From positions 62,001 through 126,000 of the forward strand of contig JBAMDO010000022.1 of NCBI GenBank assembly GCA_037074765.1: a stretch of DNA of 64,000 bases, read 5' to 3'. The notes below the pieces were generated by a model. The model made no database searches, was not told where the DNA came from, and was given only the letters and a program-made list of their open reading frames with translations. Positions 51,901-64,000 of this stretch are shown here, piece after piece (within the stretch, counting starts at the first letter, position 1; every line of letters begins with the position of its first letter). This stretch comes from Mansonella perstans. Its lineage: Eukaryota > Nematoda > Chromadorea > Rhabditida > Onchocercidae. Both the position numbers and the translations under genes were made by a program.

Positions 51901-54900
51901 TTTTGTTGAAATTAGGTGCAAAGAAAAAAATTTGTGTGAAAATTAAATTGTATTTCTTTTCTTTTCAATATAGAAGTTTGTGTGTTTACGGTAGAATTTT
52001 TGGCCACAATGGCAATCGGAAATCCATATGATTTATGTTCGTCATCTGTTTGCCTTCTCAGTTCTCGGTTCAGCACACTTCAAATGATGATAAATTAGTG
52101 CAGAAGAAGAAGATGATGATAACGAAAGTGTTACGATATCCTGTCTGCAGGATAAATTAATTTAAAAATTAATGATAACTTTAATTATTAGAGTTCCAAT
52201 AGTTTAAAGTAATGAAGCAATAGAACGGAAATTAATTAACAAATTTTAAATAATGGATAAGTTGACTCTGGTCTAATTAGTTTAATAGTTTCGAATAAGT
52301 TCAAAAAACTATCATATAAGCTTACAGCTAATTAAAAATACGAAAAATTATACTTGTAGCTAAGTTATAAAGTTAGCGATGACAATAATTTGATAATTGT
52401 GATTATAACTTTTTCCGATTGCAATAATGATTAATCTAATTCAACACACTTCTTTTAGCTATACTTGCTAATTATAATTAACTTATCTAATGATCTAATT
52501 AACACAAATCGATGAATAGATGGCTTTAATAAGTTGCTAAAATTTGCAACTAATTAACAATTTTTGATTTCGGCACTAATTGGCTAATTATTACTGCAGA
52601 ATATTATATTTAACATACATAAGTCAAAAAAGGTTACAGTAATTCATCAGCTATCGAAATTGAAAATAGGTAATTGTGAAATAATCAAAAAGCAAAAAAA
52701 ACAAAAAATGAAATTTAGGAAGTAGAAGAAATAAGACATCATTGGCTTGGCCAAATGCATTTTTCGGGGCTGATAAAAGTTATTAAATTTTTGCTGAGAC
52801 ATAATTTCACCCTTTCTTATAACGAACAATCAAGCCCATTAGATTCATTCATTCTTTTCCTTCACTTTTCTACCACTGCTACCGTTCCTACCCTTGTCAT
52901 TTTTAAAAATTATTTGTATTAATTTCGCAAATTTTCTTAGAATATATTTGGTGTAGTTTTCTTAACGATTTAAATTACTTTGATCAATTTGGTTCGAACA
53001 TAAACAAACTAACCTTACTTAAAAGAATAAATTTAATAGAAATATACAAATAAAAAGAAAGAAGCTTAACATTTTTCGTTGTAATTAATTTGAATTTTCT
53101 TAAAAATGTTAAAATTCTCATTACTATTGCAATTTTAAATTGATAATTCACTTTAAAATCAGCTTTAAAAATAAAATATAAGAATGTTTTTTTAGAAAAA
53201 ATAAATTTTGGTTTAATTTAAATTTTTTGTTCAACAAATTGAAATTTCAATCAAATTTCAAAATTAAATTATTTGAAAAAGCTTTAAATGCATTTACGGG
53301 TATATATCGATTGTTCTTTATGATTTATTAATAGAAAATGAAACTAGGAATTATTTAAGCAATTAATGAACAATAATTAACTGTTTATAAAATAGTAACG
53401 CTTTTATTTTTAGCTGTATCAATGGAATTTATTTTTTTGTGATATAATTTAAATTTAAATCTATCAAATTAACTACTTTTTTAATTGTATAGTAAAATTT
53501 AATGAAATAATTTTAATTTACCTTATTTAAATCAAATTAATTGGTTTTAATTAATTCAATGATTATTCTAATTAATAAATTATTCATTTCTCCTTTTATG
53601 TTAAATTTGGTAATTTGATTACTTTTCCTTGAAAAACAAATATTTTACTAAATAAATAAAAATTTTTTCATTTCTAAAGAAATTATTCACTTGAAAAATA
53701 TTCAATAATCAATATGCAAATTCATCATTAACAGGTTTTTTTGATGAGATAGATAATTACAGATAATTAGAGGGTTAATATGGAATTTTTTACCGATCAA
53801 AATTTGAAAGATGATATAACCATGATGTGTACCGTTTGCTATCGATAATAGCATCCTTCTTTGCATTTTTTTCAGCTTCACTGAATTTTGAAATTGAATT
53901 TACAAAAATGCGAATTTTTTTTTTGTGTATGAAAAAGAGCGGAAAGAGAAAGAGGTAGTGAGAAATGTATGGAAAGATGCAAAGTAATGAATTTATTAGC
54001 ATAATTTTTGCAAATATGTGAAACGTGTATTTTCTTTTTCAGAAATTGGAATTATTAATAATTTCAAGCAATTATGGCATATTAAAAAATGCTCCTCAGA
54101 ATAATTCAAGCAGGATCCGAAAAAATAAAACAAAAAAAGAATAAAACAACCTAAGGCTGAATCCTATCATTTAATTAAGTATTTCTAGTGATCAGAAAAT
54201 TTTTTCTAAGTCAGAAAGTTTGCTAACTGTAGTCTGTGTTTTGCTAGAAATTTAACTGAAATTGAATTCAAATCATCAAAACCCTAGAAAGACATAGGAC
54301 CTTTGCAGAAAATTTAAATACTCATATCATTAAGCGTCAAATGCAGCTGTGTCAGGAAATTAAAATTTATCAGGAATATTTTCCTGGAACTTCTATAAAT
54401 CACTCTAGAAAGTAAATAAACTTTAACTTTTCTATGGCTAAAAGTTAGCCTTAATCATTTTTTTCACGAAACACTTTATCACCTGATTACCTAATTTAAT
54501 AATAGCATATTGAGTGATTTACAAAATTTGCTTGGGTTAAATTTAAAAGTTTCTGATTTGATAAGGTTTTTTTTTTCTATGATATTTCCATAAATACTGC
54601 TAGGAATTGAATAGTATTTAAAAGCAAAAATAATTTCTTGGGAAATTCTAATTTTTATTTAAATGTTAAATTAAATTGCTAATTTTACAAAACAAAATTT
54701 AATAAATAATCCCATAGGTATATTTCCAGATGAGGAAGTCGTGTCAAATTCCAATTTTGCTACGCTTATCTGATTCCAACGATCACGCAGACAAAGTCAT
54801 TTCAGCGTGATCGCAACAATATGGTACAGGTAAAACTAAATGAGCTGTTGAAGTGAAAAGAAAAAAGATGTCAATAGATTTGTTTCTTTTTTTGTTTCTT

Positions 54901-55500
54901 GAAAATTTCCCTCCTGTTGACAAATATTTTTAAATAAATATATAGTATGATGTAATTAATTGCGTGATTATTTCATCTTATAATTATACAAGTGAATAAC
55001 ATGGTAAATGTCATAAGAATATCGATCATATGAAATCCAAAATATTAACATACAGTTCTAAAATTCGGCCTTTTCCAATTTTAATTTAAGATTTATTATA
55101 ATTAAATTTAGATTTTTGCACTGAATTATGAATGTAACTATGCATTGTTGCAGAATTAACTAAAATTTAACCTTAATTAAATAATATTAATAATTAATAA
55201 TTTACCTGAAAGTTTATTCCATTTTAGATTTTATTTCAAATTGAAGTTTCTTGAATCAATTAAATTCATAATCTATCATATATGATCATATTGATCTGGA
55301 AATATTGAACAATCAATGATTATTGCTAGCAAATTCAAGCTTATTTGCTTGTAAAAAAATGCTTAATTAAATAATTTTAATGATTAAATTTCAAAATTTG
55401 TAAAACCTTAATTGAATAATGTTAATAATTAATTTCTCAAATTCAATAAATAATCAAAAAAACCGCTCTCATTGTGGGAGTGTAATTATTCAACATTGTT
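39923..55500. other. Gene-poor AT-rich region with a few candidate exons
   Basis: I could not assemble a gene in this interval. Three + strand stretches have a good acceptor, an open frame and a GT donor: 42381-42468 (ESIQEYRETGKKFKVTAS then TVFGQAFD), 45113-45183 (AQQLVAFYEDNLFVCVSM) and about 48290-48384 (strong GTAAGT donor, NDCYTVDYFLQFYMQTK). Their phases do not join (phase 2 end against phase 1 start), and none belongs to a family that I can name. They may be exons of a gene with very long introns or chance. Elsewhere there are homopolymer A/T runs, pyrimidine tracts (45689-45725) and a G-rich run at 50878-50896. Confidence 0.35.
41681..41785. repeat. Tandem duplication, 53-bp period
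   Basis: ATTAATATCGATTTTTTTT, then TAATTTTGGGT(C/T)CCAAAGG, then CAATAGATAATG occurs at 41681 and again at 41734. The copies differ by T-run length and one substitution, so the duplication is recent. Confidence 0.85.
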
Positions 55501-55546
55501 TTTAGGTATCAACAAAAAAAGTCAAATAAAAATGCTGTTTGTAATA

Positions 55547-55680
55547 TTTTTGCAGATACCGCCAGAAACCGGTGAACAGTGCATTGGTATCGTTTTTGCA
55601 GCTACCCAACAGAGACCAGTGACGATGTGTTAGTTTCATTTTTGCAGGTATCGCCAGAAACCGGTGGACAACAATGAATT
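55547..55680. repeat. Tandem repeat, about 46-bp unit, three copies
   Basis: Units starting TTTTTGCAG at about 55547, 55594 and 55639 share TTTTTGCAG(A/C/G)TA(C/T)C, then CAGA-ACC(G/A)GTG and an ACAATG/ACGATG end. The first and third are closer to each other (CCGCCAGAAACCGGTG / TCGCCAGAAACCGGTG). The block is GC-richer than its surroundings. Each unit contains a TTTTTGCAG that resembles a splice acceptor. Confidence 0.75.
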
Positions 55681-55823
55681 TGATTAATGCATCCTCTTTA
55701 CTTAAATGAGTTACATCGTTATCATTTAAGTGCCTTGTTGACACCTGCTTTTCCAAAACATTACAAAGCCACACATGCATGTGGAAAAAAACGAAAAAAT
55801 GCATTTATATTGGCAATTAAAAA

Positions 55824-55830
55824 TCACACA

Positions 55831-55882
<52 letters not shown>

Positions 55883-55895
55883 TACACACATACAC
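55824..55895. repeat. (CA)n microsatellite
   Basis: A nearly pure run of CA dinucleotides spans roughly 55824-55877, then breaks up into CATACA and CACATA words to about 55895. ORFs on both strands across it are repeat translations. Confidence 0.95.
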
Positions 55896-56811
55896 ATATA
55901 TACATACGCATGCGAAAAAATGCGAAATGCATTTGTCGGTAAGTAAACATAAATTACTCTGTTTTACTTAATTATAAAATGAATAATAATCATAAGTCTA
56001 ATCATCAAAGGATAATAATCTTAAGTCTAAACTAAAACTGAGAAAAAATTGTTTCATTTGAATGAATTTAAAACTTGACATTTTTTAAAATTTCATTCAC
56101 AAATTGCTTCAAAACTGAATTATGACTTTGAATGAAAAATGTGAATAATATTTAGCAAACGATTTTATCATGAATGTTATCGTTATCAAATTGAAATAAT
56201 TATTTTATTGAACTAATTTTAAACTATATTTAATTTATGTGAAATATTTTTTAAATTTTCAATAATTATTGACTATGTGTGATAGCTAATTTTAATTGCT
56301 TATTAGTGTACTAGTTAATTAATAGACAAATAAATGTAAGGGAAAATTTTATTGAAATGTTTACATTAAATTATTTCATACATTGATATAAGAATTTTGT
56401 GATCAATTTATTTGGTCATACAGAAGATTAGTTAACCTGTTGCTGATACCGTAGCAATAGTAAATGAAGAAGGACGATGTACACTGGTGGACATTGTGAT
56501 GAAAAATTGATTTATGCACTTTAATGATAGGAAAACGATCTAATAATGATGATAATGATGATGAATATTGATGACCGTCTATCATTACTGCTACAACGAT
56601 GACCATTTACAATCTTACTAACAGATTTATTATCATACGGTGAGCATAAAGGCCAATTTTCTCCTAGCAAAAATAAATTAGAGTTGCAAATTTCATCAGG
56701 AAAATTTTTCAGTAGCAGTTATAAGTTATAAATATGTCCATTTCTGATATTTCTAAAAAAACTTTTTAACTTGATTTACAACAGCTTCCTATGGTTTTCT
56801 CTCTTCTTATA

Positions 56812-56828
56812 CTCTCTCTCTCTCTCTT
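56812..56828. repeat. (CT)n microsatellite
   Basis: An uninterrupted CT run of about 17 bases lies within a longer pyrimidine-rich stretch. Confidence 0.9.
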
Positions 56829-59164
56829 TGCAACACAACACTTTCTATTTTTAAGTATTTTGTTTTGCAGAAAAAATTTAATCAATTATATGAATTAAAT
56901 ATAATTTAATAAAATTTTTCGTTTCTTCTTTCTTTATAATCCTTCATTTTTTTTTCTTCCCTATTATTTTTATTTAGGTCATTTTATTTGGGAATCTTTT
57001 TTCACAGGAATATTTCATTAAAATTCCATTAGGAATTTCATTTCTTCATTCATAGAAAGTTTAAGAGAAAAAGCGATGAAAAGAAATTGCAAAAAGTTTC
57101 AATTTATTATTTGTTTCATTAGAAATAACTTTTTGATATTTTTTTTAAGTATTTTAATACATTAACTAAGAATAATTCATTAATTAACAATAAATTGTTG
57201 CATATTTCTACTAAAATATCTTATCGAAAGAAATATATGAAAAAAAAAGAACAAGACAAAATTCTTTTTCTGTTAATCATAAATTGAAGGAAGAAAAAAT
57301 AAACATTTGAAGATTTATTGGTTCAATCATTCATTTTAGGACACTTTTCATTTCCTGCACTTCTTGTTATCTTTATTACCTTCAACCTTTACGATGTATT
57401 GCAATAATAACAAACGATTATTTGGCAATTTATGCATAACTATACTGTAAGGAATGAAAAAGCCATATAATGGTCATTGTTAATTTTGGACAATCAAATC
57501 GTACAGAATTTAATACGGTCAGTAAAAAAAAAAGTTTAACTGTATATTTTTCTTCACAGATTTCCTTTTTTTTTGTTCATTTTTAAATTTCATATTTTTT
57601 TATTTTTTGCTTTTTATATTACTTTGTGTAAAATAGTTAAGTGTTGTCAGATTAAAGTTACTTAAGCCTTTCCATGCTTTAAATGTTTTTGTTAGGAAAA
57701 CTTTTCTTTTCAAGTTTCTCTCTCTCCCTCTCTCCCTTTACCAATCTCTGTCTCTCTTTTTTTAAATATTTTACGCTGTCAAGTAGTTGAAGTTCTTTTC
57801 AAATCTGTCGCTCTTTCTCTCTTTCTTGCTCTATCAGTCTTTACCTCTCTTTGTCAAAGCAGTACTTATTCAGTTGCTTAATTTATTTCAATAATTAAAA
57901 GATTTGAAAAATGCGGTAAAAAATTGAAATGTTTGTTTTTAAAAATTATATTTAACTGAACAAAACAAATAAATAAATAATAAACAAAAATGAGTGAAAA
58001 AATAAATAAGTAAAACAAAAAAAATGCAATTTTTAGAGTTAAAATTTTAGCAACAAAATTGAATTTCTTTTTTTGTGTGTTATATTATTGAAAAAATAAA
58101 AGGCATCGAAAAATTTTTAAATACAATTTTTTGATAATATAAAATTTTGAAATCAAAATTTAAAGTTAAAAGAAAAGAAATTGCCAAAATTATTTATTCA
58201 TTTTATCTACGAATTAGTTAGTGGATTGGATTTTGAATGAGAGAAGATTGATTCTGTGTGTGTATATCGGATAGCTTAACAAAAATAGCTTGCGCAGCTG
58301 TCCACATTTTGTCCACTCATATCTTCTCCATTCATTTATTGTCCACTACAGATCAGTGTCTGATCTGTTTTGTTATACGTTCACGCATATTTGATCAATC
58401 AAAAAATTTTATGAATTATCACTTTTTTTATTGAAATATTTTTGATGAATCATTTTTTTCCTTACCTTATTTACATTTGTATCAAATTATTTCAAAAAAA
58501 AAAAGAATTTTTCACATTCCTTTTTTATTCTTTTATACTTTTTTTACACTTTTTTTTCTCCATTTGTCATTTTCTCACGCTTTTCCATAATCTTTTCACG
58601 TTGTATTTTATCAAAATTAAACTTTTTTTTTACAATTGTTACATATTTGAATAAATGCTAAAAATACCTTTGCATAATATACATTCCAATTTTTTTCTTA
58701 CCCTTAAATAGGAAGTATAAAATTTTCTTTTCCATTTTTGCACAAGTTGCTTTTCCTGATCTTTTTTCCGTATATTTTATGGAAATTCAAACTTCATCTA
58801 CTTTTCTTTTCAACTTCCGGAACAATTCTGTTCGTATTTTTTTCATACCATTTACATTTCTTTTTTTCTTTTCACTGACCAATTTCAATCAACTTCATCC
58901 ATTTCCCAATGCCCCAGTTTTACGCTCAACAATTCATTCACACTTTTAATTTTGTTTTTTTCATTTTCAAAAAAACCTGAAATTGATAATTCTAAACTTA
59001 ACCTTAATCGTCGCTTCGTTTTTAATTTGATATTATTCATTGGTAATAACGTATTGAAAAAAAAAAAGAATTTTACAATTCCAACGAAAAGTATCGGCTT
59101 ATATCAAAAAATCATTAATATGCACCTAATAATAGTGGCAATAGTAGTAGACATACTGTCAGCT

Positions 59165-59390
59165 ATTGTCACCAAATTATACCTTAGATCATTCATTGCA
59201 TACTGCCAAGTAACCAAATATCCGGTTTTTTTTTAATTTCTCCAAAAAAGAGCGATGTGATGATAACAAATAACATAGTGCGTATCAAATTAATAATTAA
59301 AATGTTAGACGGATGGATTGTAATATTTATCCGTGAATTTTGTGTAAATTTAAAAATTTTTTCAATTGTCACCAAATTATACCTTAGATC
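59165..59390. repeat. Perfect 26-bp direct repeat, 200 bp apart
   Basis: ATTGTCACCAAATTATACCT followed by TAGATC occurs at 59165-59190 and again, without a mismatch, at 59365-59390. The sequence between the copies is unique AT-rich DNA with no ORF of interest. Confidence 0.9.
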
Positions 59391-59790
59391 TTAAATTATT
59401 GCTTATTGTTCTATTCAGCAATGATATATGTTGTCATTTGTCAATCTGTTAAATAATATATTATTTTATTTTTATTGAAAAATAAAATAAAATAAAATTT
59501 TTATTTAAAAGAAATTTTGCAGACAAGAATTGATGCGGTAAAAAATGAGGGAGGGAAAAGGAACATTTTGTAATATTTCAATTTTTTTCAAACAAAATAT
59601 GCAATTTTTTTCTTTCTTTCCTTTCCATTTTCTTTTGAAAAAGTTTTTCATGCGTCATTTTTTATATATCCGTGCTAATTCGTCGTTTGTTACTTTATTT
59701 AATTCACTTTTATTTCAATGTCACCAATTTCAATTTTTCTTCCAATATTATTCTTATTTTTGTTTTTCTTCAGAAAATTATTCCTTGCGA

Positions 59791-60149
59791 GCAATTTTAA
59801 AAAGCTATCAAAACTACTAACATTGTCATTAATATTTAGTAATCTAATATTGTAGTAATAAAAACATCAAATTATTTTTCAAAACAATTTAACGAAAACT
59901 GATTAGTGGATAAAACTAATTATCGGAAAATATCCGATCATTTCCTGGATCTGTCAGAATTTTTAACATTTTCAGTAGCTCTTTTTCCTTCCCACTTCAT
60001 TTTAAATATTATAATGGGATTGAAATTTAACAAATTTTTCAAGCTATTTTTTTCCTTTCATTTCTTTAACACACGAAAATGGAAGTCTTTTTAATAATAA
60101 AAATGTTTTCTTCAAATGGTCATTCTTTGAGAGCAATTTTAAAAAGCTA
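59791..60149. repeat. 17-bp direct repeat, 342 bp apart
   Basis: GCAATTTTAAAAAGCTA occurs at 59791 and 60133. Both are preceded by GAG/CGAG and followed by (T/G)CAA-ACTA-TAACATT, so the similarity extends to about 35 bp with substitutions. Confidence 0.7.
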
Positions 60150-63100
60150 GCAACACTAATAACATTTCATAAGAGCACTACATGCTTATCAGCTTTTCGT
60201 CTCTGATAAGAGAACTGATAACCTTTCATGTTTGTTTCTTGCTAAAATAACAACACTATTATCACATTTGTATTTGTCAAAGTTCAATGATAACCGCAAC
60301 ATAAGTACAACAAGCATTTGCTATATAATATTATAGACCAAGGACGAATCAACTATCATTATCATACTGTTATCATTGCTCCGATAACCACTAATGACAT
60401 CATTCATCATTATTGTTATTATTATCAACACTAATATTCGATATCATCATTTTACGCATTTACAATGATCAATTCGCGAAATATAATTACTTAATACCAG
60501 ATTTTATCATTATTTTTAAACATAATTACTTAGTTTCTTAATTTTCATTGTCACATAACTATAACTGTTTATTGTAACATAATCACTTTCATTATTAGTT
60601 AATTCTTTTCTGATTTATTTTCTACTTTCAAATCGAGCAGCAGCATAACTTCGCTCTCTTTGTTCGTTTTTTTTTTCGAATTTTTCATGTCTCGAAATTA
60701 AATTTGTAAGTAATACGACGAAACAGCTACTGACGACAGGTGCGGAAAGCAAACATTTGACAAAAAGTTGATTGTCATTATACCTCCTCCTAAACACCTA
60801 TGCAATCAACAATCATTTGGATCGTTTGTTACTCATTTTGTCAAGAAAAATAGGTCAACTGTAGAAATGTGTTACAAATAAGTGACTTAGTGTGACCAAT
60901 GTGCAATGAGGTAAATGGCGTAAAAAGACGAACATATTCACGTACTTTCTAAACTTTTTTTCTTTCAATTTAGCCTAATAATCCAATAGAATTTTCGACG
61001 CAACTTTTGATCTACTTTTATTTTTACAGCTTTAAATAATTCAGTTATCCTTACTAATGTTAATCATTTAATGTACAAAATCAAATGAGTTAACACAGTT
61101 CGAATCAATTATTTGCCTGTTAAAACTAATTAAACTAATTTCAAATAATTAAAATTTTTTCTCAAAAAAAGAGCAGCAACTTTTTGAAATGGGCAAACAT
61201 CTGGAGTATTTTTAATTTTTTCACTTTTTTCTGATACAATGTCAAAGGATTTTAAAAACTGCATTATAGATAATTAGCGATAATTAATTTCTGAACAATT
61301 TATGTCTCTTTGAAATAGCAGTACATTTCTTTTATTACTAGGTTTTTCTTTTCTTATTAATTTAATTCATTCCTTTAGGCCGGCAGAATTTTTTCTTTTT
61401 ACTGATTTCAAAGAGTTGTAACTTTTTCTTTTAAAATGACACCATCAAATTTTTTCATAGCTGAATTGTTTTGAATAGTTTCTTTTCGATACGATGAAAA
61501 AAGAATTGGCCTAAATTTAAATACACCTTTCCGTTTTTTAGCTGAAATTATGAAAAATTCAAACGATTACAGTTTTCATAATTGTCACCTTAAAAAATTA
61601 TTGTGACATTTGAATGTATAGAATAAACTTCCAGTGATTGCGCTTAAATGATGGTTTTGATTTTCGGAATTTTAATTGCAGCTTTTTTTTGGTCTCACGT
61701 ATAGCAAAACGTAAAATAATCAATTTTAACGTTTCACTCATTTTAACGTTTCTTTGAATTTTTGATTTTTATTTTTGCGCAATTGAATTTCCATTATTTC
61801 TTATGCAATTTTCAATTTTATAAATTTCCCTCAAATTTTCGTTTATTTACCCGTGTCTCAAATTATCTATAATTTGGTGAATTGAGAAAAGGAATATGAT
61901 ATGTTGCAAATGTCGTGAATGGTTCAAGATTTTCCGGGCAAATTCCCGAATACTCCTGAAATGAGGGAATAGAAGAAAATGTACTTACTATTTCTTTTTA
62001 TTCCCTCTTAAAAAGCTTTTTTATTATTGGCTTATAAAATAAGCAGGACGAAACTTCTTTTCATTGTATTATGTGTATATGCATGCATTTGTGTTTCATT
62101 ATCTTTTTTTTTTGTAATATTTGATTTTCAGTACTGATTTAACGTTCATCCTTTTATCGGCTTCACTTTCATTTAATATTTAAATTTGTTACCAAAAAAG
62201 AAGAAAAAAATTCCATTGCTTTTCGAATTGATTTCATTGCTGAGAAATTTGAATAATAAAATTCAAAATTTAAATTTTGATTTACAACAACAATTTGTTA
62301 ACGCAATAACATTGTGTAAATGATTTCTTCGCCTGGATAAATGAATTTTTGAAAAACTATCAGATCTCGGGTGATTCTGTGACAGCAAAAATATTTCCTA
62401 AAATGATTTATTAAGCGGAGAATGTGACATATTGTTAAATTCATTTTATCTTTTAGCTCTACAAAAAAAATTTATAGGATTTCAATTTTTGATTTGATGA
62501 AGTACTTTCATTTTTTATTAAAATACTTTGATTAATTTCAAGTTTTTTTGATTTCATGAAGTATTTTCACTTTTTATTAAATTATTTCAATTGATCTTAG
62601 GTTTTTCATTTTTTAATTACCCATTAAATTTTTTTTTTGTGATTTTAAGAAGTAGAATAAAAACTCTTTCAAACTTCTCCGTTCTGGATTTTTATAGTAG
62701 CAGTAGTTCTTTTTTTCAATTTTCATAAAGATATTTTTTTATCGTGCTATACTATCATTAAAATATTTCCGGTAAGATATTTCAGAGTGCAAATTTTAAA
62801 TTGTATTTCTTTCCTGCTTTTTATCCATTATCTCAAAATTGCTATATAGGAAATATTTTCTCTTCAAATTCCATAGATTTCGGATTAATATCGATTTAAA
62901 AAAAAAAATTTAACTATATTAGTTTAAAATATGCTTTCAATTGAAATAATTTGAGAAAAAAGATTATTAAATTTGATAGCTATATCAAATTTGAATATTT
63001 TTCAATTAGTGAATGAAAAAAAATGAGCGTTAAAATTTGTTGGTTTTGAAAAAGAGGTAAGAAAAAGAGTAGACGAGATTTGAAATTAATCCTGAATCCA

Positions 63101-63833
63101 AAATGATTTACTCTATCTGTCTGTTTGAAAGAAAATTTCAATTACTTTTTTTTTTGTTCATTTCCTCCTTCGATATTTACATTTATATTTTCAATGAATT
63201 GCGTTACGATGCATTTGTCTTGAATTACTGATAATACATTCTTATTTAAAATTTTTGGCCATGAGAAAATTTTAAAGAAATTTTCCAAAATTTCGGAAAA
63301 TCATTTTGACAGTTGAAAAAAGTTTGAATGATCAAAAAGTTAGTTTTGTAAAAGCATCTCATCCCTAAATATGCACACACATCATTTGCAAGATATCATG
63401 AATGACCACCACATTGATGACCATCACCACCCGATCGGGCGGAGCTTTTTAATAAAATCCAATGCAATCCCTTTTTGGTCTCTTCTGTCCCATTTCTCAT
63501 CCATCTTTCCTTTTTGTCCTTCCGCAAATGCCATAAAGCCACAAATCATATGAAGAGTGCTTCATTTTCTTCCTTGAACCTTTACCTCTTTCTCCTATCC
63601 ATGCCTAAATTGTCATGTATCCCAATCAAATTCATAGATTCAATTTACTTGACCTTCTCAAATCACAAAACAGTCTTTTCCCGCATTTTCATTTCTTATT
63701 GTTTTTTTCATTTCAAAAAAATCACTGTTACTAATCTTATTACACAAATGAAGGATTGTGATTTCTGTGTGAAAATAATCTTTCTCGTTGAACTTTGAAT
63801 ATTTGGCATTCCTGCATTTTCATTACTGTCATT

Positions 63834-63865
63834 TTTGTTGTTGTTGTTGTTGTTGCTGTTGTTGT
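63834..63865. repeat. (TTG)n trinucleotide repeat
   Basis: A run of TTG units with one GCTGTT interruption spans about 32 bases. It explains the Thr-rich minus-strand ORF at 63740-63937. Confidence 0.9.
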
Positions 63866-64000
63866 CATCATTGTTATCAAATCACCCATTAAACGGTCCT
63901 CAATTCTTACCCTTCGATCATCTACTACTTCGATCATCAGCTAAATCATGCCTTTTTCATCCTGTTGTATTTAATACTCTCCAATTATTCGAACCGAATG

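Larger units (their letters stand above)
55896..64000. other. Gene-poor AT-rich region
   Basis: No supported gene was found. Contents include a CT microsatellite (56812-56828), pyrimidine-rich CTCTCTCCC tracts at 57715-57850, a perfect 26-bp direct repeat (59165 and 59365), a 17-bp direct repeat (59791 and 60133), and a TTG run at 63834-63865. Short ORFs here are rich in Phe, Leu, Ser and Asn and follow base composition. Confidence 0.5.

Noticed and set aside
54719..54835. Possible partner exon for the 48.3 kb segment (IFPDEEVVSNSNFATLI)
   Set aside because: The phase fits, but the frame runs into TGA without a usable donor before it.
55687..55971. ORFs on both strands with His/Thr or Cys/Val repeats
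   Set aside because: They are translations of the CA microsatellite.
63371..63553. His/Asp-rich ORF (DHHIDDHHHP)
   Set aside because: It arises from repeated GATGACCACCA-type words, has no splice context, and has no recognised metal-binding domain beyond composition.

Overview
The window looks like nuclear DNA of a filarial (onchocercid) nematode. It is very AT-rich, with short exons, small introns, TTTCAG/TTTTAG 3' splice sites and possible spliced-leader acceptors just before start codons. Two insertions point the same way: a fragment of an alphaproteobacterial (Wolbachia-type) ATP synthase gene, and a decayed T-rich nematode mitochondrial nad2. All gene models were spliced by hand, keeping reading phase and GT-AG sites (one proposed GC-AG), and have not been checked against transcripts or a database.

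Layout. 1-5032 is gene-free and holds several degenerate tandem repeats. 5033-6032 (+) is a three-exon model for a 96-residue protein of unknown function, with an AATAAA signal 285 bp downstream. 7049-17509 (+) is a long gene of unknown family with about 19 exons; it ends in one membrane helix and a short basic tail, and a mitochondrial insertion lies in one of its introns. 19988-20860 (-) is a three-exon typical 2-Cys-type peroxiredoxin that lacks the usual C-terminus and resolving cysteine.

22116-24000 holds decayed minus-strand fragments: a protein kinase C catalytic loop and a WD40 repeat like PLRG1/Prp46. 24000-28235 is repeat-rich and gene-free. 28236-39120 (+) is an 18-exon DEAD-box helicase of the DDX19/Dbp5 mRNA-export family. 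It carries a long N-terminal extension with seven FG dipeptides; its first intron holds the Wolbachia-type atpB fragment between 18-bp direct repeats, and a later intron holds an orphan ORF faintly like a tectonin blade.

39121-64000 is a gene-poor 25 kb tract with microsatellites, short direct repeats and a few isolated splice-flanked ORFs that I could not join into a gene.

The genes do not form a pathway. The helicase would act in mRNA export at the nuclear pore and the peroxiredoxin in peroxide removal; the other two are unassigned. The points most worth checking are the FG-rich extension on a Dbp5-type helicase, the endosymbiont and mitochondrial insertions in introns, and the truncated peroxiredoxin.
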